From: Erwinia billingiae Eb661
GTDB lineage: Bacteria; Pseudomonadota; Gammaproteobacteria; Enterobacterales; Enterobacteriaceae
Direction of reading: 5' to 3'
Length of the DNA: 64,000 nt
NCBI RefSeq assembly: GCF_000196615.1
Contig: NC_014306.1
Span: forward strand, 2,232,001-2,296,000
Of the stretch, positions 52,612-61,458 are shown piece by piece. Below the pieces are notes generated by a model, which was not told where the DNA came from, did not search any database, and saw only the letters and a program-made list of their open reading frames with translations. The translations under genes were made by a program, and so were the position numbers. How positions within the stretch are numbered: position 1 is the first letter of the stretch; the number at the start of each line of letters is the position of its first letter.

Positions 52612-52806
52612 CCTGTCTTCCTGTGTCTGTGTGGGGGTAAAGCGGATTTGTTATAACTATCAGAGAGTCAGGCCCAGGTCAAAGCCCGGAGCGGAGAAAT
52701 GACGGAGCGGACTGGTCAGTAAATAGCCAGTTGAAAGGCTTCTTCCGGCGAAGCGCTGAGAAGCCACTATACTGAATGTTCATGATAAACAAACAGGAGG
52801 ACAGTC
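52612..52806. promoter_or_regulatory. pepT-osmC intergenic region with sigma-S-type -10 for osmC
   Basis: CTATACT at 52767-52773 is a sigma-S-type -10 element 33 bp before the osmC start, with no good -35, which fits the stationary-phase/osmotic promoter of osmC in E. coli. Confidence 0.6.
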
Positions 52807-53235
52807 ATGACCATTCATAAGAAAGGGCAGGCGCACTGGGAAGGCGATATTAAGCAGGGTAAAGGCACGATCAGCACCGAAAGCGGCGCGCTGAAAGAGC
52901 AGCCATATGGCTTTAATACCCGTTTTGAAGGCAAACCAGGCACTAACCCGGAAGAACTGATTGGCGCGGCCCATTCGGCTTGTTTCTCAATGGCGCTGTC
53001 GCTGATGTTAGGCAATGCAGGCTTCACCCCGGAAAGCATCGATACCGTGGCCGATGTGTCACTGGATAAGTCGGGTGATGGTTTTAAAATCACCAAAATT
53101 GCCCTGCAAAGCCAGGTCAAACTGCCGGGCATTGATAGCAGCAAATTCGATGAAATTATCAACCAGGCGAAAGCCGGTTGTCCGGTCTCTCAGGTGTTAA
53201 ACGCTGAGATTACCCTCGAGTACAAGCTGAACTGA
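52807..53235 (+). CDS. osmC: Osmotically inducible hydroperoxide reductase OsmC
   Basis: A 142-residue thiol peroxidase for organic hydroperoxides, active as a dimer in the cytosol. Catalytic cysteines are Cys59 (AHSACFSMALSLMLG) and Cys125 (KAGCPVSQVL). The sequence matches E. coli OsmC nearly throughout (MTIHKKGQAHWEGDIK start). GGAGG precedes the ATG. It is a single gene. Confidence 0.97.
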   Translation: MTIHKKGQAHWEGDIKQGKGTISTESGALKEQPYGFNTRFEGKPGTNPEELIGAAHSACFSMALSLMLGNAGFTPESIDTVADVSLDKSGDGFKITKIALQSQVKLPGIDSSKFDEIINQAKAGCPVSQVLNAEITLEYKLN

Positions 53236-53516
53236 TCCTTCAGTCTTCTTGACGCTCTGTGTTCCCTGCCGTCCGGTGGGGAACAGTCATTTTACCTCCG
53301 TCCTACCCTCACTTCTCATTGACTTCTCGTCAGACGCCACTCACTTTTCAGGCGGATATTTTACCGATCCCGCGCGCAAATAATTTTCAATCATTTGAAA
53401 TATAACCCAATCTTATGGTCAAAAATGCGTCTTTTTACTGGCTCCCTCTGGAGATAGCGATTAGATTGTTAACTGTTCAGGACAGACAATAAAAGCACTT
53501 TAAAGTGAGGATGGAG
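53236..53516. other. Intergenic region between osmC and the dppA-like gene
   Basis: About 280 bp with AT-rich DNA around 53370-53420 that probably carries the promoter of the binding-protein gene. No clear site is seen. Confidence 0.4.
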
Positions 53517-55109
53517 ATGAGAAAATCAGTATTAAGGACGGCAGTCGCCGCGTTGGCGTTGGTTGTGGCTTCTGGGGCCGCGGCGAAAACGCTGGTGTTC
53601 TGTTCGGAAGGATCGCCGGAAAACTTTAACCCGCAGTTATACACCTCAGGGACCAGCGTTGATGCCAGCGCCGTGCCGGTATATAACCGGCTGGTGGATT
53701 TTAAAGTGGGCACCACAGAACTGATCCCTAGTCTGGCAGAGAGCTGGGATATCAGCCCCGATGGTAAAACCTACACCTTCCATCTGCGGAAAGGCGTAAA
53801 GTTCCAGAGCAATAAAGCCTTCAAACCGACCCGCGACTTCAACGCCGATGACGTGATTTTCTCGTTTATGCGGCAGAAAGATCCAAAAAACCCGTACCAC
53901 AATGTCTCTAACGGCACCTACGCCAACTTTGAAAGCCTGGAGTTTGGCTCGCTGATCCAGAATATTGAAAAAGTTGACGACAACACCGTGCGCTTTACGC
54001 TGGCCCATGCAGAAGCGCCGTTCCTCGCCGATCTCGGCTGGTACTTTGCCTCGATTCTCTCGGCTGAATACGCTGACGCGATGTTAAAAGCGGGCACGCC
54101 AGAGAAGGTCGATCAGGTGCCGATCGGGACCGGACCTTTTGAGCTGGTGCAGTATCAGAAAGATTCGCGCATCCTGTTCAAGTCCTTCCCGGAATACTGG
54201 CAGGGTAAAGCCAAGCTGGATCGGCTGGTATTCGCCATCACGCCGGATGCGTCGGTGCGTTTAGCCAAGCTGGAGAAGAACGAGTGTCAGGTGATGCCGT
54301 TCCCGAATCCCGCCGATTTGCCGCGCATGAAAGAGAATAAGGATTTGGTGCTGATGCAGAAGCCCGGCCTGAACACCGGTTTCCTCGCATTCAACACGCA
54401 AAAGCCGCCGATGGATAACGTTAAGGTCCGTCAGGCGCTGACCATGGCCATCAATAAGCCGGCGATCATTCAGGCGGTCTTCCAGGGAACCGGCACCGCA
54501 GCGAAGAATCTGTTGCCGCCGGGCGTGTGGAGTGCCGATCAGGATCTGAAGGATTACGACTACGATCCTGAGAAAGCCAAAACCCTGTTAAAAGAAGCCG
54601 GCATCAAGCCGGGCACCACTATCGAGCTGTGGGCAATGCCGGTTCAGCGTCCGTATAACCCGAACGCGCGGCGCATGGCGGAGATGATCCAGGCCGACTG
54701 GGCGAAAGTGGGCGTCAATGCCAAAATCGTCAGCTTTGAATGGGGTGAATACCTGAAGCGGGTGAAGGATGGCGATCATCAGGCCGCGCTGATGGGCTGG
54801 ACCACCGCAACCGGCGATCCGGATAACTTCTTCGGTCCGTTGTTCAGCTGTACCTCGGCCAACGGCGGGTCGAACTCCTCGAAATGGTGTTACAAGCCGT
54901 TCGACACGCTGATCACCGAAGCCCGTAGCGAGCAGGATCATAATAAACGCATCCAGCTTTACCGCCAGGCGCAGCAAATCATGCACGATCAGGCCCCTGC
55001 GGTGATGATTGCCCATTCGACCATCTTTGAACCGGTACGCAAAGAGGTGACCGGCTATGAGATCGATCCGTTTGGCAAACATATCTTCTATCAGGTTGAT
55101 ATGAAGTAA
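53517..55109 (+). CDS. DppA-like dipeptide/haem-type periplasmic binding protein, orphan
   Basis: A 530-residue family 5 (SBP_bac_5) binding protein. After a signal peptide ending SGAAA/K it reads KTLVFCSEGSPENFNPQLYTSGTSVDAS and continues close to E. coli DppA (535 aa): PIGTGPFELVQYQKDSRI, NECQVMPFPNPAD, WAMPVQRPYNPNARRMAEMIQADWAKVGV and MGWTTATGDPDNFFGPLFSC. The dppBCDF permease genes are absent here, so it is a paralogue that may feed the shared Dpp transporter with another peptide. Start chosen at 53517 with AGG six bases upstream; GTG 53505 and ATG 53511 are alternatives. Confidence 0.88.
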   Translation: MRKSVLRTAVAALALVVASGAAAKTLVFCSEGSPENFNPQLYTSGTSVDASAVPVYNRLVDFKVGTTELIPSLAESWDISPDGKTYTFHLRKGVKFQSNKAFKPTRDFNADDVIFSFMRQKDPKNPYHNVSNGTYANFESLEFGSLIQNIEKVDDNTVRFTLAHAEAPFLADLGWYFASILSAEYADAMLKAGTPEKVDQVPIGTGPFELVQYQKDSRILFKSFPEYWQGKAKLDRLVFAITPDASVRLAKLEKNECQVMPFPNPADLPRMKENKDLVLMQKPGLNTGFLAFNTQKPPMDNVKVRQALTMAINKPAIIQAVFQGTGTAAKNLLPPGVWSADQDLKDYDYDPEKAKTLLKEAGIKPGTTIELWAMPVQRPYNPNARRMAEMIQADWAKVGVNAKIVSFEWGEYLKRVKDGDHQAALMGWTTATGDPDNFFGPLFSCTSANGGSNSSKWCYKPFDTLITEARSEQDHNKRIQLYRQAQQIMHDQAPAVMIAHSTIFEPVRKEVTGYEIDPFGKHIFYQVDMK

Positions 55110-55140
55110 TGCCGGTGGCCCTCGTTATGGGGGCCGCCGT

Positions 55141-55974
55141 TTATCCCCTTTGCTGTTGACGCCAGTGAGCGATCAGCGTGGCGGTTTTTTCCCGGTCGAT
55201 CGGCCGGGAAGGGGTATAAATCACCAGGCCCAGATCGGCGCGGCCATCAACGGCAAACGAAGAGTATTCGAAATTGCACTCGCCCACTAACGGCAGGCGC
55301 GTATGTTTGATGCCCTCGCCGTACTGCTGAACATCATAATTTTGCCAGATGGTGTTGAATTCGCTACTGCTCTGGCAAAGCTCATCAATCAATGGCTGCA
55401 CGGAATCCATGGCACCGGCGCGCATCACTTCCGATCGAAAAGCCGCGACGGCAAACGTGGCATCCTGCAGCCAGTTCACCATATGTTCTTTCACGCGGGG
55501 ATCGCCAAACAGGATCCGCAGGATGTTCCGCTGTTCGGGCGCCATTTTGCTGTAGTCCTTCAGCACCGCACGCGCGGCTTCGTTCCAGGCAATGATGTCC
55601 CAGGTCGGGGTTTTCACCATCGCCGGGCTGTATTCCAGCGAATCCAGCACCCGCTGAAGCTGCGGCGATATCGGCTCCCAGGCCTGATAATGCACCTGCG
55701 GCGCGCGCTGTTGCGCCAGGAAAAACAGGTGTTCGCGTTCCACCGGTGTCAGTCCCAGCGCTTCAGCAATCCGGTTGAGCACTTCAGCCGAAGGCGAGCC
55801 GCCGCGGCCTTGTTCCAGCCAGGTATACCAGGTGGCGCTGACGTTGGCGCGGTTGGCCACTTCCTCCCGCCGCAATCCCGGCGTACGGCGGCGGATCGGG
55901 GAAATACCAAAATCCGCCGGATTCAGCTTCGCCCGCCGATCTTTCAGGTAACTGCCCAGTAATTTGCTGTCCAC
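55141..55974 (-). CDS. XRE-family regulator with MmyB-like ligand domain
   Basis: A 277-residue protein with an N-terminal helix-turn-helix (residues about 10-70: RRRTPGLRREEVANRANVSATWYTWLEQGRGGSPSAEVLNRIAEALGLTPVEREHLF) and a C-terminal MmyB-like, PAS-type domain (PTWDIIAWNEAARAVLKDYS, RNILRILFGDPRVKEHMVNWLQDATFAVAAFR). Proteins of this type usually regulate a neighbouring dehydrogenase or transporter and may bind fatty acids. It is convergent with the dppA-like gene; the palindrome at 55996-56011 is its likely operator. Confidence 0.87.
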   Translation of the reverse strand: MDSKLLGSYLKDRRAKLNPADFGISPIRRRTPGLRREEVANRANVSATWYTWLEQGRGGSPSAEVLNRIAEALGLTPVEREHLFFLAQQRAPQVHYQAWEPISPQLQRVLDSLEYSPAMVKTPTWDIIAWNEAARAVLKDYSKMAPEQRNILRILFGDPRVKEHMVNWLQDATFAVAAFRSEVMRAGAMDSVQPLIDELCQSSSEFNTIWQNYDVQQYGEGIKHTRLPLVGECNFEYSSFAVDGRADLGLVIYTPSRPIDREKTATLIAHWRQQQRG

Positions 55975-55995
55975 GTTATGGCTTCCTCAAGAATG

Positions 55996-56011
55996 ACTTA
56001 CAGGGGTAAGT
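55996..56011. promoter_or_regulatory. Candidate operator of the XRE regulator
   Basis: ACTTACAGGGGTAAGT has six-base arms ACTTAC/GTAAGT. It lies 22 bp upstream of the regulator start, where autoregulation is expected. Confidence 0.5.
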
Positions 56012-56164
56012 TGTTTGGTTGCTCTGTTTATTGCTGTAGCAAGTCGTCTGGATGCTTCGGTGACCTCGTCAGGGCGCAAAGTCGTTGTTAACCTTTCCCT
56101 CAGTGCTGGCTGAGTTTGCCGCTGTTACAAAGCAATTCGTATGGATGCTCTGGTGGCAAGTTCA

Positions 56165-56263
56165 GGGAGAGAAGGTTGAACGCAAAGTCGCCGTGCACCC
56201 ATCCCTGGGGACTCAGCGGCGACATCCCTGTCGCCGATGCTTTGCTTATCAACCTTCTCTCCC
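56165..56263 (+). repeat. Palindromic intergenic repeat, copy A
   Basis: A 99-bp element bounded by perfect 15-bp arms GGGAGAGAAGGTTGA and TCAACCTTCTCTCCC. Inside are a second pairing (GCAAAG/CTTTGC), the core CCCATCCCTGGGG (56198-56210) and the hairpin GGCGACATCCCTGTCGCC (56218-56235). It can fold into a long branched stem-loop. The core is shared, in opposite orientation, with copy B. Open frames across it are by-products. Confidence 0.85.
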
Positions 56264-56373
56264 TTCCCCAAGGCTTCATTGTTGCCTGTTTCAATGGGGT
56301 CACACAAATCAAAACCCGCTCCCCTAATGTATTTGACCTGTGTATCCACCAGGCCACCCAACGACACTAATGT

Positions 56374-56494
56374 TATGGGGTGGCGGCATAGAGCCCGGTA
56401 GCCGAGTGTCTGCGGCAGGGATGCCGCAGCCAAGCCCCCAGGGATGGGTTCACGGCGTCTCGGATACCGGGCTCTATGCTGACGCCATACCCCC
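56374..56494 (-). repeat. Palindromic intergenic repeat, copy B (inverted relative to A)
   Basis: Arms of 21 bp at 56386-56406 and 56459-56479 pair with one mismatch (GCATAGAGCCCGGTA side), extended outward by GGGGT/ACCCC. Inside lie the hairpin TGCGGCAGGGATGCCGCA (56411-56428) and CCCCAGGGATGGG (56436-56448). On the minus strand the order and core sequence equal copy A over about 50 bp, with about four in five bases identical, while the outer arms differ. Confidence 0.85.
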
Positions 56495-56556
56495 GAGCCG
56501 GTGTTGACCTAAAGCCTTTGACCTTAATGCCTTTAAACTTAAAACCCCGAACCCAC

Positions 56557-57480
56557 TCAGAACCCATACTCGCTACGGAAAAATTCATTCTGCTGCTGCA
56601 ACTGCTCACTGACAAAGGTGAGAAACAGATTCAGCGCTGCGGATCGCTGGCGGCCGTTAACCGTTTGGACCTGAAGCGTGCGCTGGGTGAGCTGATCGAT
56701 GCCGATAGACCGTAATGCCAGACCGTGCTCTTTGGCCTGATAAAGCACGGTAAACTGGCTGCAAATGGTGATTGCCTGCGGGTTTTGCTGCAGGAAAAAA
56801 TAGAGCGTACTGAAATTATTGCAGGTGATCGCCGGCTCGATAAAAGTACCGCTCATCTGGCAGGAGAGCTCAAACAGCTGGCGGACGGTGGTGCCCTGAT
56901 CGGGTAACGCCACGGGGAAGGCCTGCAAATCCTTTAGGGTAAACGCCTTTTTCGCCAGCGGATGGGACTGTTGCATCACGATCAATACCGGCGCAGGGAA
57001 AGAGGCCACGACATCGACGCCTCTTTCCGGCTGCAGGCTGAACTGAAAAGCAACATCACACTCTCCCCGGCGCAGGATCTCCGCCACTTCCAGCGCGCTG
57101 CCCACGGTCAGATTAAAACTGACCGACGGATTCAGATGACGAAACTGCGAACAGAGCGCGGGCAGCAGGCTGAACGCCATGCCGTCAGTGCAGGCAATAC
57201 GCAGCGCGGTTCTTCTCACCGCTTTCAGCCCTTTGATTTCCGCCATCGCATGTTCCATATCCATCAGGCTCCGGCGCACATGATTTTCAAAAATCTTCCC
57301 GGCATCGTTCAGCACCATACCGCGCGCATGTCTGTCGAACAGCGGGGCGCCGATTTCCGCTTCAAGCTTCTGGATCTGGCGACTGATGGCCGAAACCGCG
57401 ACAAACAATTGTTGGCTGGCGGCACTCAATGAGCCGCAGTTGGCGACGGCCAGAAAATAGCGAATTTCAGAACTGTGCAT
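56557..57480 (-). CDS. LysR-family regulator of the M20-MHS operon
   Basis: A 307-residue LysR regulator: MHSSEIRYFLAVANCGSLSAASQQLFVAVSAISRQIQKLEAEIGAPLFDRHARGM is the helix-turn-helix, and ALRIACTDGMAFSLLPALCSQFRHLNPSVSFNLTVGSALEVAEILRRGECDVAFQF the start of the effector domain. I chose the ATG at 57480, seven bases after AAGG; the longer frame to 57573 is less likely. It is divergent from the M20 peptidase gene across 159 bp and probably regulates it. Confidence 0.85.
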   Translation of the reverse strand: MHSSEIRYFLAVANCGSLSAASQQLFVAVSAISRQIQKLEAEIGAPLFDRHARGMVLNDAGKIFENHVRRSLMDMEHAMAEIKGLKAVRRTALRIACTDGMAFSLLPALCSQFRHLNPSVSFNLTVGSALEVAEILRRGECDVAFQFSLQPERGVDVVASFPAPVLIVMQQSHPLAKKAFTLKDLQAFPVALPDQGTTVRQLFELSCQMSGTFIEPAITCNNFSTLYFFLQQNPQAITICSQFTVLYQAKEHGLALRSIGIDQLTQRTLQVQTVNGRQRSAALNLFLTFVSEQLQQQNEFFRSEYGF

Positions 57481-57639
57481 TGCTTTGCCTTCTGCTGGTG
57501 CATGCTGCTTAACTGTGCAATCTTGCCTTGCTTTAAAAGCAACGCGTGTTTGATATTTTGATGATTGTGGCAAACCCCGATTTTAGCTTAGATGGATGCA
57601 GAACATAACAACAAACAAGCAAACACAACGGGCGGACCT

Positions 57640-59067
57640 ATGACGGGTGAACAGGCAGTGGCGCAGGCCACAGCGTATTTTGATAGCGGCGAATTTAAAC
57701 AGGTACTGGCACGACGCGTTGCCTTGCGTACTGAAAGTCAGCGCAACGATCGTGACGAAGAACTGCAGCGCTACCTTGATGAAGAGATTGCCCCGGCGAT
57801 GCAGGCGCTTGGGTTTACGCTGACCCAGCTTGAAAATCCCAGCGCACACGCACGCCCTTTTTTAGTGGCCAGCAGAATCGAAGATGCAGCCTTACCTACG
57901 CTGCTGTGTTACGGACATGGCGATGTGGTATTTGGCGATGATGAAAACTGGCGCGAGGGACTGGATCCCTGGCAGCTGACCGAAGAGGGCGACCGCTGGT
58001 ACGGCCGTGGCAGTGCCGATAATAAAGGACAGCACACGGTAAACATCGCGGCGCTTGAGCAAATCTTCCGCGCGCGCGGCGGCAAGCTGGGTTTTAACTG
58101 CACGTTCCTGTTTGAAATGGGTGAAGAGATCAGCTCACCTGGCCTGGCGCAAATCTGTGCCGAAAACCCAGAATTGCTGAAGGCCGATATCTTTATTGCT
58201 TCTGATGGTCCACGGCTGAATGCGCAGCGCCCAACGCTGTTCCTCGGATCGCGTGGCGCGGTAAACGTCCGACTCAGTATCCATGCGCGCGACCGCGATT
58301 ATCATTCCGGTAACTGGGGCGGTTTACTGACCAATCCGGGAACTCAACTGGCTAACGCGCTGGCCTGCGTGGTCAATCAACATGGTCAGCTTCAGGTTGC
58401 AGCGCTCAAACCGCCGGCGATCTCCGCTGCCGTGCGGGAAATCCTCAGTGATATTGATGTTCTGGACAGCACCGATGGCCCGCAGATTGAGGTTAACTGG
58501 GGCGAAGCCGGGTTGACGCCAACCGAACGCTTATACGGCTGGAATACCTTCGAAGTGCTCTCACTCCTGACCGGTAATCCAGAAAGGCCAATGAATGCCA
58601 TTCCCGGCAAAGCTACGGCGGTGTGCCAGCTGCGTTTTGTGGTCGGCACCGACTGGGAAAATATCGCTCAGCATCTGCGTCAGCATCTCGACAGTCATGG
58701 CTTCAGCCAGGTTGAGGTGGAGGTACTGCGAGGATCGCCTGCAACCCGGCTTGACCCACGCGATCCGCTGGTGGACTGGGCGCTTCAGGCGATGTCCTCG
58801 ATTAGCGGGAAAAAACCGGCGCTGTTACCCAACCTCGGCGGCTCGCTGCCAAATGATGTCTTCGCTAAAATCCTCGGCTTGCCGACGTTATGGGTGCCGC
58901 ATTCCTATCCCTCCTGCGGTCAGCATGCCGTTGATGAACATATGCTGAAATCCATTGCCCGCGAAGGGCTGCAAATGATGACCCAGCTGTTGTGGGAGCT
59001 GGGCGAGAAGGGCGCGGATCTGCTGGCCAGCCATCAACAGTATCAGCAGCAGGAGAAGACGGTATGA
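57640..59067 (+). CDS. M20-family metallopeptidase/deacylase
   Basis: A 475-residue cytosolic zinc hydrolase of the M20 family. Motifs are LLCYGHGDVVFGD (metal His and Asp), YGRGSADNKGQHTVNIAAL (bridging Asp), FLFEMGEEISSPGL (catalytic EE) and, at the end, LPNLGGSLPNDVFA and PSCGQHAVDEH. The usual GHxDVVP is GHGDVVF here. It could cleave a dipeptide or N-acyl amino acid. I chose the ATG at 57640 after GGGCGG; a frame start at 57592 is possible. It overlaps the transporter gene by four bases (ATGA), so uptake and hydrolysis of one compound are coupled. Confidence 0.87.
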   Translation: MTGEQAVAQATAYFDSGEFKQVLARRVALRTESQRNDRDEELQRYLDEEIAPAMQALGFTLTQLENPSAHARPFLVASRIEDAALPTLLCYGHGDVVFGDDENWREGLDPWQLTEEGDRWYGRGSADNKGQHTVNIAALEQIFRARGGKLGFNCTFLFEMGEEISSPGLAQICAENPELLKADIFIASDGPRLNAQRPTLFLGSRGAVNVRLSIHARDRDYHSGNWGGLLTNPGTQLANALACVVNQHGQLQVAALKPPAISAAVREILSDIDVLDSTDGPQIEVNWGEAGLTPTERLYGWNTFEVLSLLTGNPERPMNAIPGKATAVCQLRFVVGTDWENIAQHLRQHLDSHGFSQVEVEVLRGSPATRLDPRDPLVDWALQAMSSISGKKPALLPNLGGSLPNDVFAKILGLPTLWVPHSYPSCGQHAVDEHMLKSIAREGLQMMTQLLWELGEKGADLLASHQQYQQQEKTV

Positions 59068-60350
59068 GCAGCGTCGTTCACCCGCAGTCTGACACGTTAA
59101 GCACCACGCCGAACCTGTATAAAACCCTGTTTGCCACCTGCGTGGGCAATGCTCTCGAATGGTTTGATATCGCGGTATACGGCTTTTTCGCCAGCTATAT
59201 CGCCCATGCGTTTTTCCCCACTCAGGATCCCGCCGTTTCCCTTTTGCTGACCTTTGGCAGCTTTGGCGTGTCCTTCCTGATCCGGCCATTGGGGGCGATC
59301 GTACTGGGCGCTTATGCTGACCGCGTCGGGCGCAAAAAGGCACTGATGATGTCGATCACCCTGATGATGGTCGGCGGGCTGATCATTGTGCTGATGCCGG
59401 CTTACGGCACCATCGGCCTGATCGCGCCAATCATGATCCTGCTGGCGCGACTGATTCAGGGGTTCTCTGCAGGTGGCGAGTTTGGCAGTTCCACCGCCTT
59501 CCTCGTTGAACACTTTCCTCATCGCCGCGCATTTATCGCCAGCTGGCAGTTCGCAACCCAGGGCGCGAGCACCCTGTTAGCGTCGGCGTTCGGACTGGGA
59601 TTAACCCAGTGGCTAAGCGAAGCGCAAATCCAGGACTGGGGATGGCGCATTCCTTTTGCTTTCGGACTGTTAATTGGCCCGGTCGGCCTCTATATTCGTC
59701 GTCATGTGCATGAACCCGCCAGCTTTGTCGCGCAGGAGAAAGCTCATTCTCCGCTGAAATTGCTGGCCGGGCAGCAGAAGAATCTGATGCTATTGGCCAT
59801 CGGACTGATGGTGATCTCGACCGGCATTAACTACATGCTGAATTATGTCCCCACCTATGCCACCAAAAGCCTGCACCTCTCTGGGACGGCGGCGTTCAGC
59901 GCCACCCTGTTAGCCGGGGTTATTCTGACGGTGGTCACGCCATTGATGGGGCTTTGGGCGGAGAAAATAGGGCGCACACCGCTGATGTGGGGATCGCTTA
60001 TCTTGCTGATCCTGACGATTTACCCGGCCTTCCTGCTGGTGGTGAACCGTCCTACGGCGGGAATGCTGCTGATGCTGGTGGGATGGATGGCGTTGCTGAA
60101 ATCGGTTTATTTCTCGACGGTGCCGTCAATGATGGCCGATCTGTTCCCAATGACCACCAGGGCCAGCGGGATGGCGATCAGCTACAACATCGCCGTGACG
60201 GTGTTTGGTGGTTTTGCGCCCTTAATCTGTACCCTGTTGATTACCGCTACCGGAACAAGTTTAGCGCCAAGCTATTATCTAATGGCACTGGCATTGCTCA
60301 GCGGATGGGCGTTGTATAAAACCCAGTCGCTAAAACGCGTAACGGCATAA
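59064..60350 (+). CDS. MHS-family MFS symporter
   Basis: A 428-residue, 12-segment transporter of the metabolite:H+ symporter family (relatives: citrate, alpha-ketoglutarate, proline/betaine and shikimate carriers). Features are ATCVGNALEWFDIAVYGFFASYIAHAFFP, RPLGAIVLGAYADRVGRKKALMMSITLM, and ARLIQGFSAGGEFGSSTAFLVEH. Start at 59064 is translationally coupled to the M20 gene. The shared operon suggests it imports the substrate of that hydrolase, for example an acylated amino acid or dicarboxylate. Exact cargo unknown. Confidence 0.9.
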   Translation: MSSVVHPQSDTLSTTPNLYKTLFATCVGNALEWFDIAVYGFFASYIAHAFFPTQDPAVSLLLTFGSFGVSFLIRPLGAIVLGAYADRVGRKKALMMSITLMMVGGLIIVLMPAYGTIGLIAPIMILLARLIQGFSAGGEFGSSTAFLVEHFPHRRAFIASWQFATQGASTLLASAFGLGLTQWLSEAQIQDWGWRIPFAFGLLIGPVGLYIRRHVHEPASFVAQEKAHSPLKLLAGQQKNLMLLAIGLMVISTGINYMLNYVPTYATKSLHLSGTAAFSATLLAGVILTVVTPLMGLWAEKIGRTPLMWGSLILLILTIYPAFLLVVNRPTAGMLLMLVGWMALLKSVYFSTVPSMMADLFPMTTRASGMAISYNIAVTVFGGFAPLICTLLITATGTSLAPSYYLMALALLSGWALYKTQSLKRVTA

Positions 60351-60358
60351 CGAAGAAA

Positions 60359-60400
60359 TGCACCTCTATTGTCCGCAGGCAACGGACAATTGGAGGTGCA
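60359..60400. terminator. Long stem-loop between the MHS gene and the acyltransferase
   Basis: TGCACCTC-t-ATTGTCCG (60359-60375) pairs with CGGACAAT and GAGGTGCA (60383-60400) around CAGGCAA. It lies between convergent genes. Confidence 0.8.
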
Positions 60401-60414
60401 CTTTCAGCGAACGT

Positions 60415-61458
60415 TTACCCCGCTTTTACCTGCAGGATCACTGAGGCACGGCGTTCAATCATCCAGTAAACCAGGTAACCGAAGCCGACTGAGCCAACCA
60501 ATAACAGCGCCATTGCGAGGTACAGAATAGTCTGGCTGCTGCCCGCAGGAATAATCAACTGGATCATTTCCACCAGTGCCCCCATCAAAAGGCGATGGCA
60601 GACATAGATTGAATAGGAAGCCAGACCGACGGCCGTTAATACGCGACCCGCAGAAGACGTTTTACTGATGCGGAAACTGAAAAACGTCAGAATAAAGAAA
60701 CTCAGGGTCAGCACCACCAGTTGCAGAAAACCCTGGGAAAGCGTTGTCCCAACGATAACCAGGAAGGCCACCATCAGCAGCGAATATCCGCTGTGAAACC
60801 AGGGTATCGTTAATCTCGGCTGTATGGCAAAACAAAAAACACCGCTGAGAAAATAAAGCATTACTGGATTGGTATAGAACTGGAACCAGGGGTTATCGCT
60901 CGGAACCAGTAAACTGGCGGCGGCCAACACAATCACGCTGAGGAAAATCAAGGTCAGTCCAGAACGGCGTGCCAGCAATAAGCCAGTAGAAAAAATCAGA
61001 TAAAACAACATCTCGTAGCAAAATATCCAGCCTGAGGAGAGCACCGGTGTCAACGAACCGAGCTCTTTAATGTAGACCGAAGGAATAAAAAGCAGTGACA
61101 GGATATTATCCACAGGTTCTACGGTTGTAGATGGAAACCACGAGGGTTGTATCACCCAAAATACAATAGTGACCAGCGTGAATAAATAATAAACCGGCAA
61201 TATTTTTACCAGTCTTCCTTTAATAAACGGAATGACCTTTCCTTCGCCAAAGTCATTCCAGTGCAGGCTTGAAATAAGATAGCCACTGCTCATAAAAAAA
61301 AGGAAAACGCCTAGCTGACCGATTGAAGAACCATAACCTGCCAAACCTGAAAATTTCACGTCACTTAATTTACCGGCAAAACTTTCTGCATTGCAGAGTA
61401 CGATCAATAAACAGGCTGCGGCGTGCAGCCAGGTAATAGAGAGTAAATTATTTTTCAT
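60415..61458 (-). CDS. Acyltransferase-3 family membrane protein (OafA/WecH type)
   Basis: A 347-residue membrane O-acyltransferase with about ten helices. The N-terminus ITWLHAAACLLIVLCNAESFAG is the family motif region where an Arg/His pair usually binds the acyl donor (here WLHAAA); SSIGQLGVFLFFMSSGYLISSLHW follows, with GRLVKILPVYYLFTLV. Such enzymes acetylate or succinylate surface polysaccharides. I chose the ATG at 61458. It is alone, with no polysaccharide genes beside it, and the upstream DNA is AT-rich. The acceptor cannot be deduced. Confidence 0.85.
   Translation of the reverse strand: MKNNLLSITWLHAAACLLIVLCNAESFAGKLSDVKFSGLAGYGSSIGQLGVFLFFMSSGYLISSLHWNDFGEGKVIPFIKGRLVKILPVYYLFTLVTIVFWVIQPSWFPSTTVEPVDNILSLLFIPSVYIKELGSLTPVLSSGWIFCYEMLFYLIFSTGLLLARRSGLTLIFLSVIVLAAASLLVPSDNPWFQFYTNPVMLYFLSGVFCFAIQPRLTIPWFHSGYSLLMVAFLVIVGTTLSQGFLQLVVLTLSFFILTFFSFRISKTSSAGRVLTAVGLASYSIYVCHRLLMGALVEMIQLIIPAGSSQTILYLAMALLLVGSVGFGYLVYWMIERRASVILQVKAG

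Noticed and set aside
56100..56433. Several overlapping open frames of 80-100 codons on both strands
   Set aside because: They run through the palindromic repeats, have no family features or ribosome sites, and mirror each other because of the inverted DNA.
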